A stretch of DNA of 64,000 nt from Rhizobium brockwellii (lineage in GTDB: Bacteria > Pseudomonadota > Alphaproteobacteria > Rhizobiales > Rhizobiaceae). Location: the NCBI RefSeq assembly GCF_000769405.2, contig NZ_CP053439.1:1674001-1738000 (forward strand), read 5' to 3'. A model generated the notes under the pieces. The model did no database searches and was not told where the DNA came from. It was given only the letters and a program-made list of their open reading frames with translations. The position numbers and the translations under genes were made by a program. Shown here in pieces: positions 52,382 to 62,375 of this stretch. Position 1 is the first letter of the stretch; every line of letters begins with the position of its first letter.

Positions 52382-52822
52382 ATGAAGCTCTTCACGCGGA
52401 ACAAGGTGCTGCGTGCCGCCGGATCGCTGCTGGCGCTCTCGGCCCTGCTTCCGCCGGCTGCGGCACATGCCGCACGCATCGAAAATCCGGTTGCCGTCTT
52501 TTCCGGCCTCGACAAGATCACCGGCCGCATCACGACCTTCGACGTCTATGTCAATGAGACGGTCCAGTTCGGCGCGCTGCAGGTGACACCGAAGGCCTGT
52601 TATTCGCGCGACCAGTCGGAAGCACAGAAGATCGACGGTTTCGTCGAGGTCGACGAGATCACGCTCGACCGCAAGATCCGCCGCATCTTCACCGGCTGGA
52701 TGTTCGCCGCCAGCCCCGGCCTCAACGCCGTCGAGCACCCGATCTACGACGTCTGGCTGAAGGACTGCAAGACAAGCTCGGACGTCCCGGCTCCTGACGG
52801 CACCAAGGCGACCGCGCGCTAA
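52382..52822 (+). CDS. DUF2155 domain protein
   Basis: A 146-residue exported protein. It has a signal peptide (MKLFTRNKVLRAAGSLLALSALLPPAAAHAA, cut after AHA at about 30) and the DUF2155 domain with DKITGRITTFDVYVNETVQFGALQVTPKACYSRDQSE and FTGWMFAASPGLNAVEHPIYDVWLKDC. Often found by the NDUFA12-like gene in alphaproteobacteria; function is unknown. Ribosome site GGAGACGGG precedes the ATG. Confidence 0.93.
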   Translation: MKLFTRNKVLRAAGSLLALSALLPPAAAHAARIENPVAVFSGLDKITGRITTFDVYVNETVQFGALQVTPKACYSRDQSEAQKIDGFVEVDEITLDRKIRRIFTGWMFAASPGLNAVEHPIYDVWLKDCKTSSDVPAPDGTKATAR

Positions 52823-52913
52823 AGCGCGTCGCAATCTTCAGATTCGCTCCTCGTGCTTTAGGTCTTTGTTTTCCGCATGTCGCGCAAAACCGCGGGACAG
52901 TTTTGCGCGACAC
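52821..52913. repeat. RIME-type rhizobial intergenic repeat (copy 2)
   Basis: Copy 2 lies in the reverse orientation to copy 1, right after the DUF2155 stop. It contains GCGACGCG-, CTTTAGGTCTTTGTTTT- and CATGTCGCGC blocks. Its palindrome is perfect: GTCGCGCAAAAC (52,879-52,890) and GTTTTGCGCGAC (52,900-52,911) with a 9-base loop. It lies between convergent DUF2155 and aat and could end both transcripts. Confidence 0.75.
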
Positions 52914-52947
52914 TTCAGCGCGTGCCGCCAAGCATGCAGCGTTTGGC

Positions 52948-53562
52948 TCAAAACTGAAGGTGCGGCGATTCCATCGCTTCGGTCAGCATCGCGGCATAAT
53001 CGGCCTTCGGAACGTCGATCGCTCCGAACGTCTTCAGGTGCTCGGTGGTGAACTGCGTGTCGAGCAGGGTGAAGCCCCTTTGCCGCAGCCGGTCGACCAG
53101 ATGAACGAGGCAGATCTTCGAGGCATCCGTCCGGCGCGAGAACATGCTTTCGCCGAAGAAGGCCGAGCCGAGCGAGACGCCGTAGAGACCGCCGACCAGT
53201 TCATCGCCCTCCCAGGCTTCGACCGTATGGGCATGGCCCATGTCGAAGAGCGTCGAGTAAAGTGATCTGATCGTCTTGTTGATCCAGGTGCTCGGACGCC
53301 CGGATGTCTCCTCCGCGCAGGCGGCGATGACCTGATCGAAAGCGTGATCGAAACGGATCTCGAAGGGATTCTTGCGCACCGTCTTGGCAAGGCTTTTCGA
53401 AACATGGAAATGGTCGAACGGCAGCACGCCGCGCAGTTCCGGTTCGACCCAGAAGATCTCCGGGTCGTCGGCGGATTCGGCCATCGGGAAGAGGCCGATG
53501 GAATAGGCGCGCAGGAGAATGTCAGGGGTGATGCCTGGTGACTTCCTGCGCGATCCTGCCAT
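52948..53562 (-). CDS. aat: Leucyl/phenylalanyl-tRNA-protein transferase
   Basis: Adds Leu or Phe to N-terminal Arg/Lys for ClpAPS degradation (N-end rule). The 204-residue protein has [88 protein letters not shown], and [16 protein letters not shown], all aat hallmarks. It starts 7 bases after the accC stop, so it belongs to the aroQ-accB-accC-aat operon. Confidence 0.95.
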   Translation of the reverse strand: MAGSRRKSPGITPDILLRAYSIGLFPMAESADDPEIFWVEPELRGVLPFDHFHVSKSLAKTVRKNPFEIRFDHAFDQVIAACAEETSGRPSTWINKTIRSLYSTLFDMGHAHTVEAWEGDELVGGLYGVSLGSAFFGESMFSRRTDASKICLVHLVDRLRQRGFTLLDTQFTTEHLKTFGAIDVPKADYAAMLTEAMESPHLQF

Positions 53563-53569
53563 TCCTGTC

Positions 53570-54919
53570 CTATGCCGCCGGTGTGTTGGCCAGGTAGTCT
53601 TCCAACCAGTGGATGTCGTAGTCGCCGTTGGCGATATCCTGGTTGGAGACGAGATCCTGGAATAGCGGCAGCGTCGTATTGATGCCGTCGACGACGAATT
53701 CGTCGAGCGCCCGGCGCAGGCGCATCATGCATTCGACGCGGGTACGGCCGTGCACGATCAGCTTGCCGATGAGGCTGTCGTAATAGGGCGGGATCTTGTA
53801 GCCCTGATAGGCACCGGAATCGATGCGCACGCCAAGGCCGCCCGGCGCGTGGAAATGCGTGATCGTGCCGGGTGAGGGTACGAAGGTGCGCGGGTGCTCG
53901 GCATTGATGCGGCACTCGATGGCGTGACCGGAAAAATGCACTTCGTCCTGCGTCACCGAGAGACCGCCGCCGGAAGCGACGCGGATCTGCTCGTGCACCA
54001 GGTCGATGCCGGTGATCGCTTCGGTGATCGGATGCTCCACCTGCAGGCGGGTGTTCATTTCGATGAAATAGAACTCGCCATTCTCATAGAGGAATTCGAT
54101 CGTGCCGGCACCGCGATATTTCAGCTTCTTCATGGCGTCTGCGCAGATCTGGCCGATCTTCATGCGCTGCTCGACGTTAAGGGCCGGCGAATTCGCCTCT
54201 TCCCAGACCTTCTGATGGCGCCGCTGCAGCGAGCAGTCACGCTCGCCTAGATGGATGGCATTGCCTTCGCCGTCGCCGAACACCTGGATTTCGATGTGGC
54301 GCGGTTTGCCGAGATATTTTTCCATGTAGACGGCATCGTTGCCGAAGGCGGCTGCCGCTTCCGTGCGCGCCGTCGACCAGGCCTCAATCACGTCGGCCTC
54401 GCTCTTGGCGACTTTCATGCCGCGTCCGCCGCCACCGGCGGTTGCCTTGATCAGCACGGGATAGCCGATTTCGGCGGCTGTCTTCAGCGCATCTTCTTCG
54501 GTCTTCACTTCGCCGTCCGAGCCTGGAACGACGGGAATGCCGAGTTCCAGCGCCGTTGTCTTGGCAGTGATCTTGTCGCCCATGATGCGGATATGGTCCG
54601 CCGTCGGCCCGATAAAGGTGATGCCGTGGGCTTCGAGGATGTCGGCGAACTTTGCATTCTCCGACAGAAAGCCGTAGCCCGGATGCACGGCGTCAGCGCC
54701 GGTGATCTCGCAGGCGGCGACGATCTGGTGGATGTTGAGATAGCTCTCGCGCGAGGAGGGCGGGCCGATGCAGACACTTTCGTCAGCAAGGCGCACATGC
54801 ATGGCATCGGCGTCGGCGGTGGAATGAACCGCGACGCAGGCGATGCCGAGCTCTTTGCAGGCCCGGAGCACGCGAAGGGCGATTTCCCCGCGATTGGCGA
54901 TGAGGATTTTCGAAATCAT
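53570..54919 (-). CDS. accC: Acetyl-CoA carboxylase biotin carboxylase subunit
   Basis: Carboxylates biotin on AccB, the first step of fatty acid synthesis. The 449-residue length equals that of the E. coli enzyme. Motifs include [23 protein letters not shown], the ATP-grasp glycine loop [40 protein letters not shown] and [11 protein letters not shown]. The ATG at 54,919 ([11 protein letters not shown]) was chosen; in-frame starts at 54,925 and 54,979 also exist, the last overlapping accB. It follows accB by 10 bases. Confidence 0.96.
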   Translation of the reverse strand: MISKILIANRGEIALRVLRACKELGIACVAVHSTADADAMHVRLADESVCIGPPSSRESYLNIHQIVAACEITGADAVHPGYGFLSENAKFADILEAHGITFIGPTADHIRIMGDKITAKTTALELGIPVVPGSDGEVKTEEDALKTAAEIGYPVLIKATAGGGGRGMKVAKSEADVIEAWSTARTEAAAAFGNDAVYMEKYLGKPRHIEIQVFGDGEGNAIHLGERDCSLQRRHQKVWEEANSPALNVEQRMKIGQICADAMKKLKYRGAGTIEFLYENGEFYFIEMNTRLQVEHPITEAITGIDLVHEQIRVASGGGLSVTQDEVHFSGHAIECRINAEHPRTFVPSPGTITHFHAPGGLGVRIDSGAYQGYKIPPYYDSLIGKLIVHGRTRVECMMRLRRALDEFVVDGINTTLPLFQDLVSNQDIANGDYDIHWLEDYLANTPAA

Positions 54920-54929
54920 GGGCATGGGC

Positions 54930-55394
54930 CTATTCGATGACGACGAGGGCTTGGCCGTATTCGACGGGATGTCCGTCATCGACGAGGATCTCGGTTACCT
55001 TGCCTGATTTCGGCGAAGGGATCTGGTTCATCGTCTTCATCGCTTCGATGATGATCAGCGTCTGGCCTTCCTTGACGGTTGCGCCGACTTCGATGAAGGC
55101 ACGCGCGCCCGGAGCCGGCGCCATGTAGACGGTGCCCACCATCGGTGCATTGACGACATTGGCCGGGTTGCGGCTGGGAGCTGCCGCAGGTGTGGCAGCG
55201 GCTGCCGCGGCAGCGGGCGCGGCAAAGGCCGGTGCCGCGATTGGCGCCTGGACATATTGCGGCGTGCCGGCGCGCGAAACGCGGATGCGCAGGTCATCCT
55301 GCTCGACTTCGATCTCCGTCAGATCCGTTTCGTTGAGAATATTGGCGAGATCGCGGATCAGTGCCTGGTCGATACCCGATTTCTTTTCAGCCAT
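54930..55394 (-). CDS. accB: Biotin carboxyl carrier protein of acetyl-CoA carboxylase
   Basis: A 154-residue carrier. It has an N-terminal helical part (residues 1-45), an Ala/Pro-rich hinge (about 50-75), and the biotinyl domain with [22 protein letters not shown] and the attachment site EAMKTMNQI (Lys 120). The AMKT form instead of AMKM is common in rhizobia. It starts 20 bases after aroQ and precedes accC by 10, in one operon. Confidence 0.95.
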   Translation of the reverse strand: MAEKKSGIDQALIRDLANILNETDLTEIEVEQDDLRIRVSRAGTPQYVQAPIAAPAFAAPAAAAAAATPAAAPSRNPANVVNAPMVGTVYMAPAPGARAFIEVGATVKEGQTLIIIEAMKTMNQIPSPKSGKVTEILVDDGHPVEYGQALVVIE

Positions 55395-55414
55395 GGTGTT
55401 GCCCTGTCTTATTC

Positions 55415-55852
55415 TTATGCCGTGATGTTCTTCAGCGCGTGAAGCGCCATGATGTAGCCGTAAGGCCCGAAGCCGCAGACCATGCCCTTTGCAGCGGGCG
55501 CGATCATCGACTCGTGGCGGAATTCTTCCCGCGCATGGATGTTGGAGATATGCACCTCCACTACCGGAATGGAAATGGCGCGGATCGCGTCGTGCAGCGC
55601 AATCGACGTATGGCCGTAGGCGCCGGGGTTGATCGCAACGCCAACAGCCTTGTCGTCGGCCTCATGGAACCAATCGACGAGCGTGCCTTCGTGGTTGCTC
55701 TGGCGGAAGTCGATATCGAAGCCGAGCTCGCGCCCTGCAGCCTTGCAATCCACCTCGATGTCCTTGAGCGTCTTGCCGCCATAAATACCGGGCTCTCGTT
55801 TACCCAGCATGTTCAGGTTGGGGCCGTTCAGGACAAAAATCGTTTGCGTCAT
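55415..55852 (-). CDS. aroQ: 3-dehydroquinate dehydratase, type II
   Basis: Third step of the shikimate pathway. The 145-residue protein has [20 protein letters not shown] (catalytic Tyr in the IYG stretch), [38 protein letters not shown] with the catalytic His, and [18 protein letters not shown]. It is the first gene of the aroQ-accB-accC-aat operon, an order common in alphaproteobacteria. Confidence 0.96.
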   Translation of the reverse strand: MTQTIFVLNGPNLNMLGKREPGIYGGKTLKDIEVDCKAAGRELGFDIDFRQSNHEGTLVDWFHEADDKAVGVAINPGAYGHTSIALHDAIRAISIPVVEVHISNIHAREEFRHESMIAPAAKGMVCGFGPYGYIMALHALKNITA

Positions 55853-56003
55853 CGAATGTTCCGTAAAATGTACGACGGCAACCTATAGACTCCGCGAAGG
55901 CTGAATGAAAGCCCTTACGGATTGCCCAGCGGCAATCGTGCCACATTTGTCCACATGGTTGGAACACTTCGATTTTGACGATTTGATGGGCTGACGGTCG
56001 CTC

Positions 56004-56036
56004 AAGCATGTCGCGTAAAAGTGCGCAGCACTTTGA
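56004..56036. repeat. RIME-type repeat fragment (copy 3)
   Basis: AAGCATGTCGCGTAAAAGTG-CGCAGCACTTT resembles the first part of copy 1 and ends just before the dsbA stop. It is a fragment: only one arm of the palindrome is present. It lies in the 188-base gap between dsbA and aroQ, which otherwise holds no gene. Confidence 0.5.
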
Positions 56037-56040
56037 TTGC

Positions 56041-56799
56041 TCAGCAGGCGGTCTTGCCGCAGCTGCGCATGTTCTTGACCTTGGCTTCGAGATCGTCGAG
56101 CCCAACGGCGCCAGGCACCAGTTCGTTGCCGATCACATAGGACGGCGTGCCGCTGATGCCGAGACTGGAGGCGAGCTGGTAGGTCGCCTGGACTATACCG
56201 TCATTCGGGCTCTTTGCCATCTCGGCGCGGATCTTGTCCGCGCTGACGCCGAGCGAAGCGGCAACCGCGATCGCTGTTTCGTCGGAGGCACGGCCTTCGG
56301 TGCCGAGAAGGGCGACGTGGAAATCGGCATATTTTTCCGGTGCGAGCTTGCGGAAGGCGTCGGCCACCTTGTGGGCGGCGACCGAATCCGGCCCGAGGAT
56401 CGGGAATTCCTTGAGGACGAAACGGACGTTCTTGTCCTTTTTCAGCATCGCCTGCATGTCGGGAAGCGCATGCCGGCAATAGCTGCAATTATAATCGAAG
56501 AATTCGACGACAGTGACATCGCCCTTGGGATTGCCGAGCGTGACGTCGTTCTTCGAATCGAAGATGTCGGTGGTGTTCTCTTCGATCGCCATATTGGCCT
56601 TCACCAGACGCTGAGCTTCCTGCTTCTTCTGCAGCGCATCCTGGACTTCGAGCATGATCTCGGGATTCTCGATCAGGTATTGCTTGATGAATTCGCCGAA
56701 CTCCTTCTTCTGCTGGTCGTCGAGCGCTGCTGCCGGAAGCGGAAGGGCGATCGATGCGGCAAGCGCCAGTGCGGTGAAGGTCTTCGGGAAGAATGCCAT
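56041..56799 (-). CDS. DsbA-family thioredoxin-like protein
   Basis: An exported 252-residue thiol-disulfide protein. Signal peptide (residues 1-25, cut near AAA), an N-terminal 60-residue helical part (DDQQKKEFGEFIKQYLIENPEIML), then the thioredoxin fold with FDYNCSYCRHALPD: active-site CSYC at 105-108 and a cis-Pro in SGTPSYVIG. It is the DsbA/Com1-like type and probably oxidises or isomerises periplasmic disulfides. Confidence 0.93.
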   Translation of the reverse strand: MAFFPKTFTALALAASIALPLPAAALDDQQKKEFGEFIKQYLIENPEIMLEVQDALQKKQEAQRLVKANMAIEENTTDIFDSKNDVTLGNPKGDVTVVEFFDYNCSYCRHALPDMQAMLKKDKNVRFVLKEFPILGPDSVAAHKVADAFRKLAPEKYADFHVALLGTEGRASDETAIAVAASLGVSADKIRAEMAKSPNDGIVQATYQLASSLGISGTPSYVIGNELVPGAVGLDDLEAKVKNMRSCGKTAC

Positions 56800-57010
56800 G
56801 ATATCCTCGTCATCGGCGATGTGGTCGTCTCTTCGTCGAGAAGACCGTCGCCGGGTTAATGGACTTGAATGCGTCGCGTCAAGGTACGGTGCGTTCTGTT
56901 CTGCTCAAACAGGAATTTTTCATCCCCGCGCGGCCCTCGCGGGATTGTGATGAGCCGATTAATGCGGCAATTGTCGGGCCGTCATTGAAGAAGCTGAGCG
57001 AGAAACGAAC

Positions 57011-58168
57011 TTGTTTTCCATATCGAAACGCAGCGAAGTCGAGCCTTTTCATGCCATGGACGTCTTGGCGGAGGCGACGAAGCGGCGTGCGGCCGGCCAT
57101 CCCGTGATCTCGATGGCGGTCGGTCAGCCCTCGCATCCGGCACCTCAAGCAGCACTCGAAGCGGCGCGCACAGCCCTTACCGAAGGCCGGATCGGCTATA
57201 CCGATGCGCTGGGCACAGCGCGGCTGAAATCGGCGCTCGCCTGGCACTACAAGGATCGCCACGGGCTGGAGATCGATCCCAAGCGCATCGCCATTACCAC
57301 AGGTTCCTCGGCTGGCTTCAATCTCGCCTTCCTGTCGCTCTTCGATGCCGGCGATGCGGTGGCGATCGCAAGACCCGGTTATCCCGCCTATCGCAATATC
57401 CTCGGTGCGCTGGGTCTGAAGGTCCTCGAAGTGCCGGTAACGGCCGAGACCCACTTCACCCTGACGCCGCAAAGCCTGGAAGCGGCGCAGAGGGAAAGCG
57501 GCATGACGCTGAAAGGCGTATTGCTCGCAAGCCCCGCCAACCCGACCGGTACGGTGACCGGCCGCGATGGGCTGAAGGCGCTTTCGGATTACTGCGCCGC
57601 CCATTCCATCGCCTTCATCTCCGATGAAATCTACCACGGGCTGACCTTCGCCGGCGAGGAGGCGAGCGCGCTGGAACTGACCGACGAGGCGATCGTCATC
57701 AACTCCTTCTCCAAATATTATTGCATGACCGGCTGGCGAATCGGCTGGATGGTGTTGCCGGAACGCCTGGTGCGGCCGATCGAACGGGTGGCGCAGAGCC
57801 TCTACATCTCGCCGCCCGAACTCTCCCAGATCGCCGCCACGGCCGCTCTTGGCGCTGGCGCCGAGGTCGATCGTTATAAGGCGAGCTATGCCGCCAACCG
57901 CGACTTGCTGATGCGGCGACTGCCGCAGATCGGGTTTTCGATCGCCTCGCCGATGGACGGCGCCTTCTACGCCTATCTCGACGTCACCCGTTTCACCAAT
58001 GAAAGCATGGGCTTTGCCAAACGCATGCTCGCGGAAATCGACGTCGCCGCCACGCCCGGTCTCGATTTCGATCCGCTGGAGGGAAATCGAACGCTACGTC
58101 TGTCCTATGCGGGCTCGGAAGCGGAGATCGCCGAGGCGGTGGAGCGAATCGCAGCCTGGTTGAAGTAA
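57011..58168 (+). CDS. PLP-dependent aspartate/aromatic-type aminotransferase
   Basis: A 385-residue fold-type I aminotransferase. Family motifs are AVGQPSHPAPQAALEAA, GYTDALGTARLKSALAWHY, ITTGSSAGFNLAF, ASPANPTGTV (substrate Asn), ISDEIYHGL with the PLP-binding Asp, and NSFSKYYCMTGWRIGW with the Schiff-base Lys at 235. The start is a TTG at 57,011. The exact substrate is uncertain: possible are alanine, aspartate or an aromatic acid. Confidence 0.92.
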   Translation: MFSISKRSEVEPFHAMDVLAEATKRRAAGHPVISMAVGQPSHPAPQAALEAARTALTEGRIGYTDALGTARLKSALAWHYKDRHGLEIDPKRIAITTGSSAGFNLAFLSLFDAGDAVAIARPGYPAYRNILGALGLKVLEVPVTAETHFTLTPQSLEAAQRESGMTLKGVLLASPANPTGTVTGRDGLKALSDYCAAHSIAFISDEIYHGLTFAGEEASALELTDEAIVINSFSKYYCMTGWRIGWMVLPERLVRPIERVAQSLYISPPELSQIAATAALGAGAEVDRYKASYAANRDLLMRRLPQIGFSIASPMDGAFYAYLDVTRFTNESMGFAKRMLAEIDVAATPGLDFDPLEGNRTLRLSYAGSEAEIAEAVERIAAWLK

Positions 58169-58206
58169 CGTCCGCTGCCGGGCAAGCGGCAGTCGCTCTC
58201 CAATAC

Positions 58207-59547
58207 TCAGCTGCGTCGCGAAAACAGCGAAGCAAAGGTCGAAGATGGTTTGTTGTTCAGCCGCGGCACCACCACGAGCTGCTTGATGTCGCCGCGCTTG
58301 TAGGCGGCGAGGAAGCGGCGGTAGTCCTTGAAGGAGACGCAGCCGTTGGAATCGCCGTTTTTGCCGAGCATGTAGGTATGGGCGAGCAGGCCGACACGGT
58401 CATAGATGGCGTCCGAACCCTCGACCGGCGTCAGCCGCAACGCCTCGACGCCATGGAAAAGGCTCTCGCGCATGGTTAGGACATAGGTGTGCGGCGGCGT
58501 CGGTCCGCGCATCTTCTTGTTCACGAAACGCGGGTTGTCGCGCATCTTGCCGAGCCCGGAATGGGCCTCGAGCCGCTCGCCGTTCGGCAGATAGACGGTG
58601 CTGTTTTCGATGTCGTAGATCGCCACGCCTGCGCGCAGCTTCGGCGAGAAGACCGGCTTGTCGTAGCGCGGCACTGCATCGTCCTCGTCATCCTCGATCG
58701 GCGAGTTCGGTTGGGCGTAGGCAAGTACAGGCTCGCCAGTGCGCTGCGAACCCTTGGAGGCCGGTGTCGGTTTGCCGATGAGGCCATCGGGACGTGCCAT
58801 CGGCAGCGGCACCGAACCTTCATCCGGCGCCAGCACGAGATCGAAGGGGGGCGCGTCGTCCGCGGCGGCGACGACGTCAGGTGTGGGTGCCGAAGCGGGT
58901 ATGGAGGCGGTTCTGACAGGAGGCGCGGTTGGTTCGACCGGGGCCGGCGCGATTTGCCGGGATCCGGCATCGGCAAGCGCAAGCAGGGTCGGGAGTTCGG
59001 CTGCGGCGACCGCCTCCTTCGAGGGAACGATGATCCGGTCGCCGTCGTCTTCGTCCGTCTCTGCCGAGGCGAGCTCGACCGGCGCCGTCACGATGACGTC
59101 GTCCTTGCGGAATTTGGCGCTGTCGGAGATCGCCGCCACGACCGGTTGTTCGGCAGCCACAACGAGCCGATTGTTTTTGGCGAGAACCGCAAGCGCTGTC
59201 GCGGCGGCAGCGGTCTTTTCCGCATGGGATTGAATGAGGCTCGCCGTCAGCGGGACCTTCGGCTTCGCATCGAAGGCGGCCAGCCGATCGGCCTTGCCGA
59301 CATGGATCAGCCTCTCGTGGCGCGTTGAAGGCACCACCTTCGGCGCAGCGCCGAGCTGTGCCAGGCGATCCGGCGGAGAATACGGAGCGGCTATCGAGTG
59401 CATCGTCGCGAAGGTCGCGATCAGCCATGTAGAGGTCAGAAATCCGGCGCCAACAACACCGTAAAGGAAACCGCGAGATCTGCGCCAACGGAAAGCAGAT
59501 CCGCCAAGATGGGTGACGTTATCGAACGTCCCGACCGCAAACGCCAT
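58207..59547 (-). CDS. DUF2778/Tlde1-like L,D-transpeptidase-fold protein
   Basis: A 446-residue envelope protein. One membrane segment near residue 25-45 (GFLYGVVGAGFLTSTWLIATFA), a long disordered middle of Pro, Ala, Asp and Glu, and a C-terminal DUF2778 domain: VAIYDIENSTVYLPNGERLEAHSG, GPTPPHTYVL, and MLGKNGDSNGCVSFKDYRRFL with the catalytic Cys at about 403. In other bacteria this domain acts on peptidoglycan cross-links, including as type VI effectors; no type VI genes are near, so it may serve the host wall. Start at 59,547. Confidence 0.85.
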   Translation of the reverse strand: MAFAVGTFDNVTHLGGSAFRWRRSRGFLYGVVGAGFLTSTWLIATFATMHSIAAPYSPPDRLAQLGAAPKVVPSTRHERLIHVGKADRLAAFDAKPKVPLTASLIQSHAEKTAAAATALAVLAKNNRLVVAAEQPVVAAISDSAKFRKDDVIVTAPVELASAETDEDDGDRIIVPSKEAVAAAELPTLLALADAGSRQIAPAPVEPTAPPVRTASIPASAPTPDVVAAADDAPPFDLVLAPDEGSVPLPMARPDGLIGKPTPASKGSQRTGEPVLAYAQPNSPIEDDEDDAVPRYDKPVFSPKLRAGVAIYDIENSTVYLPNGERLEAHSGLGKMRDNPRFVNKKMRGPTPPHTYVLTMRESLFHGVEALRLTPVEGSDAIYDRVGLLAHTYMLGKNGDSNGCVSFKDYRRFLAAYKRGDIKQLVVVPRLNNKPSSTFASLFSRRS

Positions 59548-59753
59548 ACTACACTCGTCTTTCAAACTCGCTACGCAGGCCGGCGGCACTGACTGACTAA
59601 ACTTCGCCGGGGGCCGGTACAGGCGCAAATGGGCCGAATTTAGACCACCCACGATGTCCGACTGTCTCGCAAGGATGACGAATTATGGTTTCTAATTTGT
59701 TTACGCGGCGTTGCAGTTTTTCACGACGTCTCAAAAAGATGCGTTGAGGCGTC

Positions 59754-61634
59754 TCAGGCGCGCTCCATCACATAACTTCCCGGCGCTTCCTCGATCGCGT
59801 TCAGCGCGTCGCCGCCGGGTTTGCGGGCCGGCACGCGTCTGCCGTCATGCGTCTCGATCCAGGCCTGCCAATGCGGCCACCATGATCCCGGGGTCTCCGT
59901 CGCCTGCTCGAGCCAGGTCTCGTAGTCCCCCTTGGCGGGGCCGCCGGTCCAGAATTGATACTTCTTCCTGTCGGGCGGGTTGACGACGCCGGCGATATGT
60001 CCCGAGCCGGTCACGACGAATTCCACCTTGCCGCCGAAGAACCGGCTGCCGAGGAAGACGGACTTGGCAGGTGCGATGTGATCCTCGCGGGTGGCGAGAT
60101 TATAGATCGGGATCTTGACGTCCTTGAGCGACACGGACTTGCCGTCGAGGATCATCTCGTTCTGTGTCAGCGCATTCTTGAGATAACAATTGCGCAGGTA
60201 GAAGGCATGGTTTGCCGCCGCCATGCGGGTCGAATCGGCGTTCCAGAACAACAGGTCGAAGGGCAGGGGATCCTGGCCCTTGAGGTAGTTGTTGACGAAA
60301 TAAGGCCAGATCAGCTCGGAGGCGCGCAACATGTTGAAGGCCATCGACATCTTCGTGCCGTCGAGATAGCCGGCCGCCTGCATATGCTCTTCGAGCGATT
60401 CAAGCTGCTCCTCGTCGACGAAGACCTTGAGGTCGCCGGCATGGGTGAAGTCGACCTGGGTGGTGAAGAGTGTCGCGGTCTTGATGCGCTTGTTCTTCTC
60501 CTTGGCATGCAGCGCCAGTGTCGCGGCCAGCAGCGTGCCGCCGACGCAGTAGCCGACGGCGTTGACATCCTTCTCGCCGGTCGCCTTCTCGACTGTATCA
60601 AGCGCGAAATCGATGCCCTCGCGGGCATAGGCCCCCCAGTCCTTGTCGGCGTGGCGCGCATCCGGGTTGACCCAGGAAATGACGAAGACCGTCTGACCCT
60701 GGTCAACGCACCATTTGATGAAGGATTTTTGCGGGTTGAGGTCGAGAATATAGAACTTGTTGATCCAGGGCGGGCAGATCAATAGAGGCCGCTTCAGCAC
60801 CGTTTCGGTCGAAGCGTCGTACTGGATGATCTGGCAGATGTCGTTCTGGGCGATCACCTTGCCTGGCGTCAGCGCCATGTCGCGGCCGACGGCGAATTTC
60901 GTCATGTCGGTCTGGCGAAGACGAAGGTCGCCGTTTCCGGCAGCGATATCCTCGGCCAGCATCTTCATCCCGCGCACCAGATTGGCGCCACTGGTTGCGA
61001 TCGTCTCGCGGTAGAGCTGCGGATTGGTGGCGATGAAGTTGGTCGGCGAAAGCGCTGCCGTGATCTGCTTCACATAGAAACCGGCCTTGTGTTTTGTGTG
61101 CTCGTCGAGGCCATCGGTCTCCAACACCAGTTTTTCCACCCAGTCGGTCGTGACGAAATAGACCTGGCGAAGAAAATCGAAGAACGGATTCTTCTGCCAG
61201 TCCTCGTCCGAAAAGCGCTTGTCCTTGCGGGTGTCCGGCTCGGGTGGCGTGGGATCGCCTTGCATGCGCTGCATCGAGCGCACCCAGATGCCGAAGAACG
61301 AGGACATCAGCTGCGTCTGTGCCTCGAAGGTGCGGCGCGGATCGGAAATCCAGTATTCGGTGACCTTGGAAAGCGTCTTGACCATGTCGGTCATCGGATC
61401 GGCGGCGGTTTCGCTGATCTCGCCACGTTCGCGCGGCGCAAGCCAGGCAGACGCTGCTTGTCCAAGATTTTCGAGCGCCCGGGCGAAATTCATCGCCATC
61501 GCCTCGGGATCCTTCAACAGATAGGGATCGAGATCACTCGCGTCAAAGCCGGTCTTGCCGCCATTCTCCTGCTTGCTGTCGGTCACCATTTCCTCCGGCG
61601 GCAGCACCACTCTTTTTATCCATTCGTTGTACAT
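59754..61634 (-). CDS. phaC: Class I poly(3-hydroxybutyrate) synthase
   Basis: Polymerises 3-hydroxybutyryl-CoA into storage granules. The 626-residue protein has an N-terminal domain of about 190 residues and the alpha/beta-hydrolase core with GYCVGGTLLAATLAL, the lipase-like box carrying the catalytic Cys at about 363, plus DFTHAGDLKVF, FDLLFWNADSTRMA and TREDHIAP with the Asp of the triad, and the GSGHIAGVVNPP region with the His. The ATG at 61,634 (MYNEWIKRV) was chosen; upstream frames run to 61,700, and an ATG at 61,589 is an alternative. Confidence 0.93.
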   Translation of the reverse strand: MYNEWIKRVVLPPEEMVTDSKQENGGKTGFDASDLDPYLLKDPEAMAMNFARALENLGQAASAWLAPRERGEISETAADPMTDMVKTLSKVTEYWISDPRRTFEAQTQLMSSFFGIWVRSMQRMQGDPTPPEPDTRKDKRFSDEDWQKNPFFDFLRQVYFVTTDWVEKLVLETDGLDEHTKHKAGFYVKQITAALSPTNFIATNPQLYRETIATSGANLVRGMKMLAEDIAAGNGDLRLRQTDMTKFAVGRDMALTPGKVIAQNDICQIIQYDASTETVLKRPLLICPPWINKFYILDLNPQKSFIKWCVDQGQTVFVISWVNPDARHADKDWGAYAREGIDFALDTVEKATGEKDVNAVGYCVGGTLLAATLALHAKEKNKRIKTATLFTTQVDFTHAGDLKVFVDEEQLESLEEHMQAAGYLDGTKMSMAFNMLRASELIWPYFVNNYLKGQDPLPFDLLFWNADSTRMAAANHAFYLRNCYLKNALTQNEMILDGKSVSLKDVKIPIYNLATREDHIAPAKSVFLGSRFFGGKVEFVVTGSGHIAGVVNPPDRKKYQFWTGGPAKGDYETWLEQATETPGSWWPHWQAWIETHDGRRVPARKPGGDALNAIEEAPGSYVMERA

Positions 61635-61739
61635 CGTGATCGAACGAGAAAACAAGTTCCACCCGCATCGGCTCATGCTATTGCTTTGTGGCTGCGACAA
61701 ATTTAACAGTCGAAGCAGTCAAAACTGGATTTTTGAGGC

Positions 61740-62153
61740 ATGACGAAGAACGGCATTCGGCGCATCGCAATCTTCAACCGCACCGCACTAATCTGCGTCG
61801 CGGCGGCGATGGCCCTTGCCGGATGCAATCTGACGGCGGAAGAAAAGGCCGCAGCCGCCGCCAAACGAGCAGCACCCACCGCCGTCGTCATGCCGGCTAC
61901 CAAGGGCGAGGCGGCCGAGGGCGGCCTTGCAAAATACCCGGACGGCTATCCGAATTTCGGCGCGCCGCTGACGGCTGCCAATGTCCAGATGAGCGACGAG
62001 CAGGCTGCCGAACTGCAGCATCAACTGACGGCACTTGGCGCCCGGCGCAAGGCCGGCACGATCTCGGAAGCCGTATATCAGGCCAAGGTCGCCGAAATGC
62101 GGCGTCTCGCCGCCGAGCACGGCACTGATACGCTCTCCGAAATCTCCAAATAG
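61740..62153 (+). CDS. Putative lipoprotein
   Basis: A 137-residue protein with a signal sequence and lipobox LAGC (Cys about 29): ALICVAAAMALAGCNLTAEEK. The mature part is Ala-rich, then has MSDEQAAELQHQLTALGARRKAGTISEAVYQAKVAEMRRLAAEH, a helical pair. No family is recognised beyond being a small rhizobial lipoprotein. It is divergent from phaC; a short terminator follows its stop. Confidence 0.88.
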   Translation: MTKNGIRRIAIFNRTALICVAAAMALAGCNLTAEEKAAAAAKRAAPTAVVMPATKGEAAEGGLAKYPDGYPNFGAPLTAANVQMSDEQAAELQHQLTALGARRKAGTISEAVYQAKVAEMRRLAAEHGTDTLSEISK

Positions 62154-62156
62154 ACC

Positions 62157-62174
62157 TTGCCTTTCAGGCAATTT
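62157..62174 (+). terminator. Short terminator after the lipoprotein gene
   Basis: TTGCCT-TTC-AGGCAA is a perfect 6-bp stem followed by TTT, four bases after the lipoprotein stop. A weak intrinsic terminator is likely. Confidence 0.5.
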
Positions 62175-62375
62175 GGACGCAAAGCCATTCCGAATGGATC
62201 TGAAGATGCAATTTTCCTGATAATGTGCATTACGCGGCCTTTCCGTCAAAGATTTGCCGCGTGGCTTGGGTCTGATGAATACGGCGTTGCGATTCTGAAG
62301 TTCGTGTCGCAGCCGCCGGGAGACGGAACGAACTTCGACTGCGGCCCGAAATGCCGCCTTTCCATGGGGAATGAG

